Assembly: GCA_027493935.1 (NCBI GenBank)
Contig: JAOSJV010000011.1
Span: 590,589 to 654,588 of the forward strand
DNA length: 64,000 nucleotides
From: Burkholderiales bacterium
GTDB lineage: Bacteria > Pseudomonadota > Gammaproteobacteria > Burkholderiales > SG8-39
Reading direction: 5' to 3'
Part shown: positions 17,028-27,789 of the stretch, in pieces
Position numbering within the stretch: the stretch's first letter is position 1
Layout: every line of letters begins with the position of its first letter
Translations under genes and position numbers: made by a program
The notes under the pieces: generated by a model
The model's database searches: none
What the model saw: the letters and a program-made list of their open reading frames with translations, nothing else
What the model was told of the DNA's origin: nothing

Positions 17028-17950
17028 CGCCGCTGCCTCACCAGGTCGACGAAGATGTCCTCGAGCGAGCTCTGCGTGGTGCGAAGGTCGCGAAAACCGA
17101 CGCCGGTCTGCTCCAGCTCGCCGAGCAGGTCGGCGATGCCGCTCGCCTCGGCCTGGGCGTCGTAGCTGTAGACCAGCTCGCGCCCGCCCGCGGCGAGCGC
17201 GAGGCCGCGCGCGGCGAGCGCCGGCGGCAGGGCGTCGAGCGGCGCCTGCAGCTCGAGGGTGAGCTGCTTTCTGCCGAGGCGCTGCATCAGCGCCGCCTTG
17301 TCGTCGACCACCACGATCTCGCCGTGGTTGATCACGCCGATGCGATCGGCCACCAGCTCGGCCTCCTCGATGTAGTGCGTGGTGAGGATGATCGTCACGC
17401 CCGCCTCGCGCAGCCTGCGCACCGCCTGCCACATGCCCTGGCGCAGCTCGACGTCGACGCCCGCGGTCGGCTCGTCGAGGAACAGCACCTGCGGGTCGTG
17501 CGCGAGCGCCTTCGCGATCAGCATGCGCCGCTTCATGCCGCCCGAGAGCGTCATCACCCTGCTGTCGCGCCGCTCCCAGAGCGAGAGCTCCTCGAGCACC
17601 TGCTGCAGGCGCGCCGGGTCGGGCGGCTTGCCGAACAGCCCGCGGCTGAAACGCACCGTGCCGAGCACCGAGTCGAAGGCGTTGTTCGTCAGCTCCTGCG
17701 GCACGAGCCCGATCAGCGTGCGCGCGGCGCGCCACTCGCGCACGATGTCGTGCCCGCCGACGCTCACCGAGCCGGCGCTCGGCCGGACGATGCCGCATAC
17801 CGCGCCGATCAGCGTCGTCTTGCCGGCGCCGTTCGGTCCGAGCAGGCCGAAGATCTCGCCGCGGCGGATCTCGAGGTCGACGTTCCTGAGCGCCTGCTGG
17901 CCGGTGGCGTAGGTCTTGGAGAGCTTCGAGATCGAGATGATCGGATGCAC
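17024..17950 (-). CDS. ABC-2 type transporter ATP-binding protein
   Basis: 308 aa from a GTG start ([14 protein letters not shown]). Walker A is [17 protein letters not shown], the signature is [16 protein letters not shown], Walker B is [17 protein letters not shown], and the H-loop is [10 protein letters not shown]. The C-terminal 80 residues are the extra domain common to ABC-2 exporters. It overlaps the permease gene. The region 17951-18268 upstream is non-coding and probably holds divergent promoters for this operon and the glycosyltransferase; I see no clear hexamers in it. Confidence 0.88.
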
Positions 17951-18268
17951 CGGACGAAGCTTAGCGAAACCGCGGCGCGCCTGCGTCTGCCGGCATGAGA
18001 CCCGCTCTTCGCGCGGCGCGGCCGGCAGCCGATGCACCGACACTTCGGCGGGACCGGGCGCCGCGCGCGAGTGTCCGTCGATCCGGCACGTGCCCGACGG
18101 CAGAAACCCGGGCAGGTGATCGCCGCGCGCGGCCCGGCGCCCGACGCGGCCGTCCTTGCCCTCCGGAACTGCGCCGGGCGGTGTCGTGCGCGTACGCGAC
18201 GGCCTCGCGCGCGCCCGGGCAACGAGCGATAATCGCCGCGACGCGTCGTATCGTACGAGGAGACCGAG

Positions 18269-18940
18269 ATGATCCGACTGTTCGTGGGCTTCGACCAGCG
18301 CGAAGCGATCGCCTATCACACGTTCTGCCAGAGCGTCATCGCGCGCGCGAGCGCGCCGGTCAGCTTCACGCCGCTCGCGCTCAACACGCTCGCGGGCTAC
18401 CAAGAGACGCACACCGACGGCTCGAACGCGTTCATCTACTCGCGCTTCCTCACGCCCTTTCTGTGCGATTACCAGGGTTGGGCGATCTTCGCCGACGGCG
18501 ACATGATCTGCCTCGCCGACATCGCCGAGCTGTGGGCGTTGCGCGACGACGCCAAGGCGGTCATGGTGGTCAAGCACGACTACCGTACCAAGGCAACGGA
18601 CAAGTACCTCGGCAACAAGAACCAGGACTACCCGCGCAAGAACTGGTCGAGCGTGACACTGTGGAACGCCGCCCATCCTCTGAACCGGCGCCTCGACCCC
18701 CGGTACGTGATGCAGCACCCGGGCTCGCACCTGCATCGCTTCGCCTGGCTGCCCGACGAGCTGATCGGCGAGCTGCCGCGCGAATGGAACTGGCTCACCA
18801 CCGAGTACCCGGACAATTACGAGGCCAAGCTGTTGCACTACACGCTCGGCACGCCCTGCTTCAAGGGCTACGAGAAGGCCGACATGGCCGAACTGTGGCA
18901 CGCTGCGTGCAGCGAGGTGAACCAGGGCATCGGCGTCTGA
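18269..18940 (+). CDS. GT8-like glycosyltransferase
   Basis: 223 aa. It opens [20 protein letters not shown] and contains [19 protein letters not shown], the DxD sugar-nucleotide/metal motif of GT-A glycosyltransferases, and later [20 protein letters not shown] and [17 protein letters not shown]. It has no signal peptide or membrane helix. It is probably a cytoplasmic transferase acting on surface polysaccharide or lipid; the acceptor is unknown. ACGAGGAGACCGAG before the ATG is a good ribosome-binding site. It appears monocistronic. Confidence 0.75.
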   Translation: MIRLFVGFDQREAIAYHTFCQSVIARASAPVSFTPLALNTLAGYQETHTDGSNAFIYSRFLTPFLCDYQGWAIFADGDMICLADIAELWALRDDAKAVMVVKHDYRTKATDKYLGNKNQDYPRKNWSSVTLWNAAHPLNRRLDPRYVMQHPGSHLHRFAWLPDELIGELPREWNWLTTEYPDNYEAKLLHYTLGTPCFKGYEKADMAELWHAACSEVNQGIGV

Positions 18941-18988
18941 TTCTCGAGTTGCCGCGTAGGCCGGGGAACGCGCTGCTCGGCTGCAGCG

Positions 18989-19460
18989 TCACAGGGGAAG
19001 CCGCAGCTCCGACTTCACCTCGCGCAGCACGATGCTCGAGCGCACGTGCGTCACGCCCGGCAGCCGGAACAGCGTGTCGTGCAGGAAGCGCTCGTAGGCG
19101 CGGATATCGGGCACGAGCACGGTGAGGATGTAGTCGGCCTGGCCGGTCGTGCTCAGGCACTGCACGATCTGCGGGCTCGCGGCCACCGCCTGCTCGAAGC
19201 GCTGCACCTCTTCCTCGCCGTGCTGCTGCAGGTTGACCTCGACGACGACGCGCAATCCGGAGACCGACCTTGTGCCGGTCGACGAGTGCGGTGTAGCCGC
19301 GGATCACGCCGGCGGCCTCCATTGCCTTGATGCGTTTCCAGCACGGCGTCGGCGAAAGCCCCGCCGCCTCGGCGAGCTGCTGCACCGTCTGGCGGGCGTC
19401 GCGCTGCAGCTCGGCGAGGATGCGCCGGCTCACGCGATCGAGGACGATCTTCTCTTCCAT
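18989..19460 (-). CDS. Lrp/AsnC family transcriptional regulator (one frameshift)
   Basis: About 157 aa. The N-terminal helix-turn-helix is VQQLAEAAGLSPTPCWKRIK, and the C-terminal RAM domain reads RVVVEVNLQQHGEEEVQRFE through ILTVLVPDIRAYERFLHDTL. The frame changes near 19256-19260 where one extra C splits HKVGL-GLRVVVEVN. It lies divergent from the indolepyruvate oxidoreductase gene with about 127 nt between, so it very likely regulates that gene in response to an amino acid, as other Lrp members do. Confidence 0.88.
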
Positions 19461-19587
19461 GGCCGTTTCAGAGAATGAGATTGTCCAATCTTGCCGCTTT
19501 TGGCGATCGAAGAGGACGATTTTTCGGTGTCGCCACCCTACGCTGTCGATTCCAGTCGATTGCGCCGCAGCCCCGGGAGCCGCACCG

Positions 19588-22500
19588 ATGACGAGCACGA
19601 TCCAGCGCCCCGACTACCGCCTCACGGACAACCTCTGGGCCGAGCATGGCGGCGTCTTCCTCACCGGCACGCAGGCACTGGTGCGGCTGCCGCTGATGCA
19701 ACGCGCGCTCGACCGAGCGCGCGGCCTCACCACCGCCGGCTTCGTCAGCGGCTACCGGGGCAGCCCGCTCGGCGGGCTGGACCAGGCGATCTGGCGCGCC
19801 GGACCCCGGTTCGGCGCGGCGGGCATCCGCTTCGTCCCCGCAGTCAACGAGGAGCTGGCCGCCACCCAGGTGCTGGGCACGCAGCGCGTCGAGGCGGACC
19901 CCGATCGCACCGTCGAGGGCGTGTTCGCGCTCTGGTACGGCAAGGGACCAGGCGTCGACCGCGCCGGCGACGCGATCAAGCACGGCAACGCCTACGGCGC
20001 CTCGCCCACCGGCGGCGTGCTGGTCGTCGCCGGAGACGACCACGGCTGCGTGAGCTCGTCGATGCCGCACCAGAGTGATCAGCTCTTCCAGGCCTTCCAC
20101 ATGCCCGTGCTGGCGCCGGCCGACGTCGGCGAGGTCCTCGAGTTCGGGCTGTACGGCTGGGCGCTGTCGCGCTACTCGGGCAACTGGGTCGCGCTTCCAG
20201 CGCCGTCCGAGATCGTCGAGAGCGGCTGCACCGTCGAGCTCGACCGCATCCACGCGCGCATGGCCGCCTGGGCGGACGCCGGCACCGTGCGCGCCGCGAC
20301 CGGCTACGAGCTGCCGGGCCGACGGCCTGCACTATCGCTGGCCCGACCTGCCCAGCCTGCGCATCGAGACCCGGCTCAAGGACAAGCTCGCCGCGGTGGC
20401 GGCGTTCGCGAGGATCAACACGATCGACCGCCATGTGATCGAGTCTTCGCATGCGCGCTTCGGCATCGTCACCGTCGGCAAGGCGCACCACGACCTGATG
20501 GAGGTGCTGCGCCGCCTCGAGATCGCGCCGGCGATGCTCGCCGAGGCCGGCGTTCGCCTGTACAAGATCGGGATGAGCTACCCGCTCGAGGTCACGCGCG
20601 CGCGGGCGTTCGCCGCGGGGTTGCGGGAAATCCTGGTCATCGAGGAAAAGGGCCCGGTGGTCGAGACGCAGCTGCGCGAGCTGTTGTACAACGCGCCGGC
20701 GTCGGCGCGGCCGGTCATCGTCGGCAAGCGCGACCGCGACGGCCGGCCGCTGGTCAGCGACGTCGGCGAGCTGCGTCCGTCGCGCCTGATCGAGCTCGTC
20801 GCGCACTGGATCGCGCAGCACTTCCCGAACAACGCGACGCTCGGCGACCACCTGCGGCATGTGCGCGACTTCACGCCGCCCGAGCTGCTCGCCAACGATG
20901 CCGACAGCGTCAGGCGTGTGCCCTACTTCTGCGCCGGCTGCCCGCACAACACTGGCACCCGCGTGCCCGAGGGCTCGGAAGCCGGCGCCGGCATCGGCTG
21001 CCACGTGATGGCGACCTGGATGGACCGCAACACTGCTGGGCTGATCCAGATGGGCGGCGAAGGGGTCGACTGGGTCAGCCACGCGATGTTCACGCGGCGC
21101 CGGCACTTCTTCCAGAACCTGGGCGACGGCACCTACTACCATTCGGGCTACCTCGCGATCCGGCAGGCGGTGGCTGCCGGGGCGACGATCACGTACAAGA
21201 TCCTGTTCAACGACGCGGTGGCGATGACCGGCGGCCAGCGCGTCGACGGCCCGCTCAGCGTCGACGCCATCGCGCGCCAGGTCGAGAGCGAGGGCGTGCG
21301 CGAGGTCGCCGTCGTGACCGACGACATCGGCAGGTACGATGCCATCCGGTCGCGCTTTCCTGCCGGCACCACGTTCCACCACCGCGACGCGCTCGACGCC
21401 GTGCAGCGCCGGCTGCGCGAGCTGCCCGGCGTCACGGTGCTGATCTACGAGCAGACCTGCGCCGCCGAGAAGCGTCGCCGGCGCAAGAAGGGCGAGCTCG
21501 ACGACCCGCCGCTGCGGCTGTTCATCAACGAGCATGTCTGCGAGGGCTGCGGCGACTGCGGCGTGCAGAGCAACTGCGTGGCGGTGCTGCCGCACGAGAC
21601 CGCAGCCGGGCGCAAGCGCCGCATCGACCAGAGCGCGTGCAACAAGGACTACAGCTGCCTCGAGGGCTTCTGCCCGAGCTTCGTCGGCGTCTCCGGCGGC
21701 ACGCCGCGCCGCACGCCCGGCGTGCTCGGCAGCGGCGAGGCGGCCTTCCTGCAGCACGTGGCGGCGCTGCCGCGGCCGGCCGAGCACGTCTGGACCGGAC
21801 CCTACGACCTGCTCGTCGCCGGCGTCGGCGGCACCGGCGTCGTCACGGTCGGCGCGCTGATCGCGATGGCCGCGCACCTCGAGGGAAAGGCCGCCAGCGT
21901 GCTCGACTTCACGGGCTTCGCGCAGAAGGGCGGCGCGGTGCTGTCCTTCGTGCGCTGGGCCGACCGGCCCGAGCGGCTGAACCAGGTGCGCATCGACACC
22001 CAGCAGGCGGACGCCGTGCTCGCCTGCGACCTCGTCGTCGGCGCGAGCGTCGAGGCGCTGGGCACGGTGCGCCGCGGCCGCACGCGCATCCTGGCCAACG
22101 TGCACGAGGTGCCGCTGGCCGAGGCGCTGAGCAACCCCGACGCCAGCCTCAAGGTGCCGGCGCTGCTCGCCAAGCTGCGCTTCGCCGTCGGCGCCGAAGA
22201 GCACCCGCAGGCGCTGCAGACCTTCGACGCGCAGTCGCTGGCGGAGGAGTTCCTCGGCGACACGATCGCCGCCAACGTGCTGGCGCTCGGCTACGCGTGG
22301 CAGCTCGGCCTGGTGCCGTTGGGCCTGGAGGCAATCGGGCGCGCGATCGACCTCAACGGCGTCGCGGTCAAGGCCAATCAGCTCGCGTTCGCGCTCGGGC
22401 GGCTGGCCGTCGGCGATCCGCAGGCGATCGCCGCGCTGCGCGGCGACAGCGCCGCGCCGCAGTCTGCGCCGGCCGACGAGCCGCTCGAGGCGCTGCTGGA

Positions 22501-23182
22501 GCGCGCGCGCGCGGAGCTGACCGCGTGGCAGGACGCGGCCTGGGCGGCACGCTTCGCCGCCGTCGTCGAGCGCGCGCGCGCCGTCGAGTCCGCGCTCGGG
22601 CTGGACGCCACACTGCCCTTCACGCGCGCTGTCGCGCGCAGCCTGCTCAAGCTGATGACCTACAAGGACGAGTACGAGGTCGCGCGCCTGTACACCGACG
22701 GGCGCTTCGAGCGGGATCTGCGCGTGCAGTTCGACGGGGCGCTGCGGCTCGAGTTCCACATGGCGCCGCCGCTGTTGTCGCGCGCGAAGGACGGCGCGCG
22801 GCCGCGCAAGGTCCGGCTCGGCCCCTGGATGATGCCGGCGATGCGCTGGCTGGCGCGCGGCAAGCGGCTGCGCGGCACACGCTGGGATCTCTTCGGCCGC
22901 ACCGGCGAGCGGCGCATGGAGCGCGCGCTGATCGAGCAGTTCGAGGCGCGCGTGGTCGAGCTGCTGCCGCGGCTCGCGGACGACACGCTGCCGGCCGCAG
23001 TCGAGATCGCCGCGCTGCCGCTGTCGATGCGCGGCTTCGGACACGTCAAGATCGGCAACGTCGCGCTCGCGCGCGCCCGGGAGGCCGAGCTGCTCCACCG
23101 CATCGACCCTGCGCGCTGGCCGCGGCCGTCCGACCCGGCACGGCCCGGTCCGCTCCGCGGCATCGCCGTCGTGCGGCATTGA
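19588..23182 (+). CDS. indolepyruvate ferredoxin oxidoreductase, fused subunits (one frameshift)
   Basis: About 1,197 aa, the proteobacterial fusion of alpha and gamma subunits of 2-ketoacid:acceptor oxidoreductases. The N-terminal pyrimidine-binding part (GFVSGYRGSPLGGLDQAIWR) is followed by the TPP-binding region (GAGIGCHVMATWMDRNTAGL), then a ferredoxin-like Cys cluster (NEHVCEGCGDCGVQSNC ... CNKDYSCLEGFCPS). The C-terminal gamma domain holds AGVGGTGVVTVGALIAMAAH and FTGFAQKGGAVLSFVRWA. The likely reaction is oxidative decarboxylation of aryl pyruvates to CoA thioesters. The frame shifts at a GGG near 20316-20318; removing one G gives YELPADGLHYRWPDLPSL. Confidence 0.9.
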
Positions 23183-23542
23183 AGGGCGCCGCCGCGGTGG
23201 GTGGCCGCCGTTGCTTCCCGCGCCGAGCAGCACCGAGGCCGCCGGCGCGGCCGCCGACAACGGCGGCACCGGCGCGCGGAGGAATGGCACGCGTACCGTC
23301 GTGATCACCCGCCCGCCGAACCCCGCGAACGCCGACGACAAGGCGTTCGAGGACGGCCGCGCCAACGGCGTCGCCTCCGCCTGCCGTGCACGACGACAAC
23401 GTCACCACCCGCGGGCGGGACGTCTCGTTCGCGACGAGGCTCGGGTTCGGCATCGATGCCGACATCGAGGCGTTGAACCCGCCGTGGCGTGAACGCAAGC
23501 GCCTCCGGCTGACGTGCCGCAGGCGGGCGCGTCACTCCCGGC
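23183..23542. other. intergenic region without a recognised gene
   Basis: 360 nt between the oxidoreductase gene (plus) and the convergent phytanoyl-CoA dioxygenase gene (minus). Frames are open on both strands because of the high G+C content, but no start with a ribosome-binding site and no known domain is visible. One frame reads RDVSFATRLGFGIDADIEAL, which looks somewhat protein-like and could be a relic. No obvious terminator hairpin with a T-run was seen. Confidence 0.4.
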
Positions 23543-24379
23543 TCAGGCGCGCATGCTGTCGTGGCCGGTGCCCGCGTAGAGCGCCTTCACCTGGCGCCCC
23601 ACTGCATCCGCGTGCGCCGCGAGCGCGGCCTCGTCGAGATCGGCGGCGGGCGACGGCTCCGGATCGAAATGGCCGTGCCGGTCGACGCCGCGAACAAGCA
23701 TCGCCGAGTCGCGCACCTTGACCTGGCGCACGTAGGTCGGGACGTAGCGGATAGCCAGTCCGATACGTCGGTCGGCCGTGGTGTTGGGCTTCGAGCCATG
23801 GACCAGGCGCACGTGGTGCAGCGAGATCTCGCCCGCCGCGAGCGGCACGTCGACCGCCTGCGCCTCGTCGACCTCGACTGCAATCTCCTGTCCGCGGGTG
23901 AGCAGATTGTGCTGGTGGAACGTGTCGCGGTGCGGCACCTGGTCGAGCAAGTGGCTGCCGGGCAGGAACTTCATCGCGCCGCTTGCGACCGGCGCGTCGG
24001 ACAGCGCGAGCCACGCGGTCACCACGTCGGGCGGCTCGAGTCCCCAATAGGTCGAATCCTGGTGCCAGGACACGAAGCCTGGATCTCCGGGCTCCTTGAT
24101 GAAGAAGTTCGTCGTCCAACAGATGATATCCGGGCCGATCAGATCCTCGACTGCGTCGAGGATGCGCGGGTGGCGCACGATCTCGTTCGCCCACGTGAAG
24201 AGCAGATGCACCTTGTGCCGCCAGTTGCTCTGGATGGGGCCCCCGCGGGCGCGCTCGAAGTCCTCCAGCGCCCTGCGATAGCCGGCAGCATCCTCGCGGG
24301 TCATCACGCGCGCCGGGAAGTAGTAGCCGTCGCGCCGATACTGCTCCGCCGCCGCGGGTGACAGAATCCTGTTCGTCAT
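23543..24379 (-). CDS. phytanoyl-CoA dioxygenase family Fe(II)/2-oxoglutarate oxygenase
   Basis: 278 aa with the PhyH fold: YRRDGYYFPARVMTREDAAG at the start, then WHQDSTYWGLEPPDVVTAWL carrying the HxD pair. The distal His is in SLHHVRLVHGSKPNTTADRR, followed by the Arg that binds 2-oxoglutarate. The enzyme should hydroxylate a small carboxylated or halogenated substrate; the identity cannot be told. It precedes (26-60 nt) TRAP transporter genes on the same strand in the reverse order, so the transporter may import its substrate. Confidence 0.85.
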   Translation of the reverse strand: MTNRILSPAAAEQYRRDGYYFPARVMTREDAAGYRRALEDFERARGGPIQSNWRHKVHLLFTWANEIVRHPRILDAVEDLIGPDIICWTTNFFIKEPGDPGFVSWHQDSTYWGLEPPDVVTAWLALSDAPVASGAMKFLPGSHLLDQVPHRDTFHQHNLLTRGQEIAVEVDEAQAVDVPLAAGEISLHHVRLVHGSKPNTTADRRIGLAIRYVPTYVRQVKVRDSAMLVRGVDRHGHFDPEPSPAADLDEAALAAHADAVGRQVKALYAGTGHDSMRA

Positions 24380-24438
24380 CGAGTCCTCCTGGGTCGGGGC
24401 TGTCGGGGTCCTACGCCGCGGTCTTCGACGCCGCGGCC

Positions 24439-25755
24439 TCAACCGAACACCTTCGCCGGCAGCCACAGCGCGAGCGCCGGGAAGGCGAGCACCAGCGCCA
24501 GGCCGACGACCTGCAGCGCGATGAACGGCCATAGAGCGGCGAAGATCTGGTTGAGCGTGATCTCGGTCGGTGCAACCCCCTTCAAGTAGAACGCGGCCGG
24601 GCCGAAGGGCGGGGTGAGGTAGGAAATCTGCATGTTCATGCAGAACAGGATCCCGAACCAGATCGGATCGAAGCCGAGCTCGACGACCGCGGGCACGAAG
24701 ATCGGCATCGCGAGCAGCGTAATCCCGATCCAATCCATGAACATGCCCAGCACCACCAGCACGAGCATCATCACGACCACGATCATGAGCGGCGATAAGG
24801 GCAGACCGGTGATCATGCCCTGGAGGAAGCGCGTACCGCCCATGAGATTGTAAACGCCGATCAGCGCGTTCGCGCCGAAGGTGAGCCACAGCAGCATGCC
24901 GCAGGTGCCCATGGTCTGGCGCAGGGCCGCCGCGAGCATCGCCCACTTGAGCTCGCGGCGGACCGCCGCGGTGCCGAGGGCGCCGACCACGCCCATCCCC
25001 GCCGCCTCGCTCACCGAGGCGATACCGGCATAGATGCTGCCGAGCACCCACGCCGCGACCGCGATCGGCAACACAAGATTCCTCAGCAGCGCGATCTTCT
25101 CGCGCAGCGGGATCGCGCGGTCCTCGGCCGGCGCCAGTGGTCCGGCTTCCGGTCGCAGATGGCAGAGCCCGACGATGTAGGCGATGTAAAGTGCGGCGAG
25201 CAGCAAGCCGGGGACGACCGTGGCAACGAACAGGTCGCCGATCGATACGTTCGCGGTGAGGCCGTAGACGATCAGAACGATGCTCGGCGGGATCATCGTG
25301 CCGAGGATCCGCCGGCGCAGATGGTGCCGATGGCGAGGCTGCGGTCGTACTTCGCGCGCAGCATCTGCGGCAGCGCGATCAGGCCGAGCAGTACGATCTC
25401 GCCGCCGATGATGCCGGTCATCGCCGCCATCAGCACCGCGACCACCATGGTCTGCACGGCGAGCCCGCCGCGCAGGCTCCCCGGCCCAGATGTGCATCGC
25501 GCGAAAGAGGTCGCGCGCCACGCCGGAGCGCTCCAGGATCGAGGCCATCAGCAGGAACATGGGCACTGCGACCAGCACGAACTCGCTCATCAGCGTGTAG
25601 GTGCGGCTCGCAATCAGCGTCAGGCTGGCCGGTCCGAACTGGACGAGCGCGACCACCATCGCCACCACGCCGGTGACGAAGGCGAGCGGCAGGCCGGCCG
25701 CGAGCAGGAGCACCATCCCTGCCGCGATCAGCAGGGTAGTGGTCTGAATGTCCAC
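24439..25755 (-). CDS. TRAP transporter large permease, DctM type (two compensating frameshifts)
   Basis: 438 codons from a GTG one base after the small-permease stop. Twelve or so hydrophobic helices are present. Typical DctM text includes VAVPMFLLMASILERSGVAR near the start and LGMFMDWIGITLLAMPIFVP, then GFDPIWFGILFCMNMQISYL. Residues about 91-148 are out of frame: an extra base in a CCCC run near 25482-25485 and a missing C near 25308-25312 compensate. Correcting both gives the expected AVLMAAMTGIIGGEIVLLGL and CAGGSLGTMIPPS. It forms the membrane channel of a TRAP importer with the genes upstream. Confidence 0.88.
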   Translation of the reverse strand: MDIQTTTLLIAAGMVLLLAAGLPLAFVTGVVAMVVALVQFGPASLTLIASRTYTLMSEFVLVAVPMFLLMASILERSGVARDLFRAMHIWAGEPARRARRADHGGRGADGGDDRHHRRRDRTARPDRAAADAAREVRPQPRHRHHLRRRILGTMIPPSIVLIVYGLTANVSIGDLFVATVVPGLLLAALYIAYIVGLCHLRPEAGPLAPAEDRAIPLREKIALLRNLVLPIAVAAWVLGSIYAGIASVSEAAGMGVVGALGTAAVRRELKWAMLAAALRQTMGTCGMLLWLTFGANALIGVYNLMGGTRFLQGMITGLPLSPLMIVVVMMLVLVVLGMFMDWIGITLLAMPIFVPAVVELGFDPIWFGILFCMNMQISYLTPPFGPAAFYLKGVAPTEITLNQIFAALWPFIALQVVGLALVLAFPALALWLPAKVFG

Positions 25756-25756
25756 G

Positions 25757-26278
25757 TCAGCCGCTTCGGGCGCGCGTTGGCCTGCCGCGCCGCGCGCGCC
25801 GAACGAGCTGCGCCGCGCCCTGCAGGAGCAATAGCGCAGCGCCGAAGGCGAGCGCAGTCTTCAGGACCACCGGCACGGGCTGGTTCCACGCCGAGGCCGA
25901 GGTTTCCATCACCGACCACGCGCGCAGCGCGACGATCGCCGCCGCGTACAGAAGCAGCGCGGCGTAGCCGACGACCAGCAGCGCGTTCAGCAGATCCAGC
26001 ACCCGGCGCACGCGCTCGGGCAGCAGATCGTAGACGACGGTGATGCGGATATGCTCGTCTCGCTGCAGCGCGTAGGCGCCGCCGACCACGAACCCGATGG
26101 CCGTGAGCGTGATGGTGCTCTCGTGCGCCCAGATGGTGGGAGCGCCGAACAGGTAGCGGGCGACCACCTCGTAGGCGATCACCGCTACCGAGACGAGGTA
26201 GACGTACGCGGTCTTGTCGCCGATCAGCAGGGTCAGCCGATCGACGAAGTCGCTCTTCGGGGCGCCGGGCGCGGTCAT
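25757..26278 (-). CDS. TRAP transporter small permease, DctQ type
   Basis: 173 aa from ATG 26278; an in-frame ATG at 26293 would overlap the upstream hairpin. Four helices are visible, with the family motif IAYEVVARYLFGAPTIWAHE near residue 35-55 and RDEHIRITVVYDLLPERVRR. It is coupled to dctM with a single base between stop and start. DctQ supports assembly and energy coupling of the transporter. Confidence 0.85.
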   Translation of the reverse strand: MTAPGAPKSDFVDRLTLLIGDKTAYVYLVSVAVIAYEVVARYLFGAPTIWAHESTITLTAIGFVVGGAYALQRDEHIRITVVYDLLPERVRRVLDLLNALLVVGYAALLLYAAAIVALRAWSVMETSASAWNQPVPVVLKTALAFGAALLLLQGAAQLVRRARRGRPTRARSG

Positions 26279-26280
26279 GG

Positions 26281-26325
26281 CGGCGGGCGGCACGACACCG
26301 CCCGGGACGACGGGAACGCCCGCCG
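26281..26325 (-). repeat. inverted repeat between dctP and dctQ
   Basis: CGGCGGGCG (26281-26289) pairs perfectly with CGCCCGCCG (26317-26325), a 9-bp stem with a 27-nt loop, in the 82-nt gap after the binding-protein gene. Such hairpins after a binding-protein gene commonly stabilise its mRNA or attenuate the downstream permease genes. Confidence 0.45.
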
Positions 26326-26360
26326 CCCCCGGTCGACGGTGCAGCGCGTGGCCGGGCCTC

Positions 26361-27374
26361 TCAGTCGAGCAGCCCGAGCTCCTTCAGCCAGGCCACCTGC
26401 GAGGCGTAGATCCTCCCGGCGAGCTCGTTCTTCGCGCCGTAGTCCTTCCAGACCGAAGCGGCGACCGCGCGCAGCTTCTTGCGCTCCTCGGCGCTCCAGT
26501 CGACGAGCTCGACGTTCGCCTTCCGCGCCTTCTGCTCCGCGGAGGCGTCCTGCACTGCCATCGACTGGATCATGTCGCGCGCGAAGTCCCGTACCGCAAT
26601 CGCGAGCAGCACTTTGAGGTCCTCGGGCAGCTTGTTCCACTTGTCGAGGTTGACCGCCACGTCGCCGGTCGGCATCGAGTGGATCCCGGGGTAGATGGGG
26701 AACTTGGCGATCTTGTGGTAGCCGAGGTCCTCGTTCATGCCGAGCGTGCCCCAGTCGGTGCCGTCGATCACGCCGCGCTCGAGCGAGGTGTAGACCTCGG
26801 AACCGGGGATGTTTACCGGCGCGGCGCCGATGCGGCGGAAGATGTCCGATGCCGGCCCTTCCGGCATGCGCAGCTTGATGCCCTTGAAGTCTGCCAGCGT
26901 GCGGACCGGCTTCTTGAGCGGCATCGACTCGACGCCCCACCACAGGCCGCCGATGAAGTACATGTTGTGCTTTCGGTACAGCTCGCGCGCGAGGGCGTTG
27001 CCGCCCTTGTACTCGAACCACATGTGCATCTGGTACGGGTTCTCGTAGGCGGCGTTGAGATCGCCGATCAGCCCGAACGAGGGGTCGCGCCCGGCGAAGT
27101 ACACCGGCGCCGACTGCTGGCCGTCGAGCACGCCGGAGCCCACGGCCTCGAGCGTCTCGTTGTGCGCGACCACTGCCTTCACCGGCAGCGGTTCGATCTT
27201 CAGCCGGCCGCTGCTTGCCTTTGCGACGTTCTCGGCGAAGCGCTCGAACACCTTCTGGTTCACCGATCCCGCCTGCCACAGCGACTGCATCTTCCAGGTT
27301 TCGGCCGCCGCCGGTCCGGCGATGGCGAGCGACGCGGCCGCTGCGGCCGCGAGGACGTGCGCGAGCTTGTGCAT
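26361..27374 (-). CDS. TRAP transporter solute-binding protein, DctP type
   Basis: 337 aa with a signal peptide ending near AAAETWKMQSLW. DctP-family features include the ligand-binding Arg region GIKLRMPEGPASDIFRRIGA, the NIPGSEVYTSLERGVIDGTD helix that follows, and WGTLGMNEDLGYHKIAKFPI. It is a periplasmic receptor for an organic anion, possibly a 2-keto acid or aromatic acid. The ATG at 27374 has TGGAGGAGTCAGCA upstream. It is first in the TRAP operon, and a direct-repeat operator-like element lies 77 nt upstream. Confidence 0.88.
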   Translation of the reverse strand: MHKLAHVLAAAAAASLAIAGPAAAETWKMQSLWQAGSVNQKVFERFAENVAKASSGRLKIEPLPVKAVVAHNETLEAVGSGVLDGQQSAPVYFAGRDPSFGLIGDLNAAYENPYQMHMWFEYKGGNALARELYRKHNMYFIGGLWWGVESMPLKKPVRTLADFKGIKLRMPEGPASDIFRRIGAAPVNIPGSEVYTSLERGVIDGTDWGTLGMNEDLGYHKIAKFPIYPGIHSMPTGDVAVNLDKWNKLPEDLKVLLAIAVRDFARDMIQSMAVQDASAEQKARKANVELVDWSAEERKKLRAVAASVWKDYGAKNELAGRIYASQVAWLKELGLLD

Positions 27375-27450
27375 TGCTGACTCCTCCATTTTTCGGGCGG
27401 ATCAATGGGCAGACGCACCGAAGCATGGCGCCGCCCCCCGCCACCCCGCA

Positions 27451-27470
27451 CACATATCACGCACATATCA
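27451..27470. promoter_or_regulatory. 11-bp-spaced direct repeat upstream of the TRAP operon
   Basis: CACATATCA occurs at 27451-27459 and again at 27462-27470, giving TGATATGTG-CG-TGATATGTG on the minus strand. The 11-bp spacing equals one helical turn, as expected for two regulator subunits side by side. These A/T-rich words stand out in 70% G+C DNA. It lies about 80 nt before the dctP start. The remainder of 27375-27789 shows no gene. Confidence 0.4.
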
Positions 27471-27789
27471 GATGCCGCTGTGATCCTGGCAACACCCAGG
27501 GTCGCCGTCTCGCGACGGGCCCACCGGTCACGTCGGCGTGGCCGCCGGGCGACACCGGGCCGGCAGGGAGCGCCAAGACGCTGAGTCGGAAGGGGGAATC
27601 GACTAGGAGTGCCGCCGCGACTCACGCGGGCGGCTGTGCTCAGCCGGCACGGCAATCGCTAACCGCCCGCCCTCGCTGATGCGGTGCGGGAGAGAGGAGC
27701 CGACGCGTGCCCGACCCCGGCCGGCGGCGTTCGCACCCGGCTCCGGGAGGAAGGCGGCCGGCGCTCGCGGGCGCGGTGCGCGCCGCCGC

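Noticed and set aside
19976..23365. 1,129-codon minus-strand open frame
   Set aside because: Shadow of the indolepyruvate oxidoreductase gene in GC-rich DNA.
23211..23492. 93-codon frame after the oxidoreductase gene
   Set aside because: No ribosome-binding site and no recognisable domain; overlaps equally open frames on both strands.
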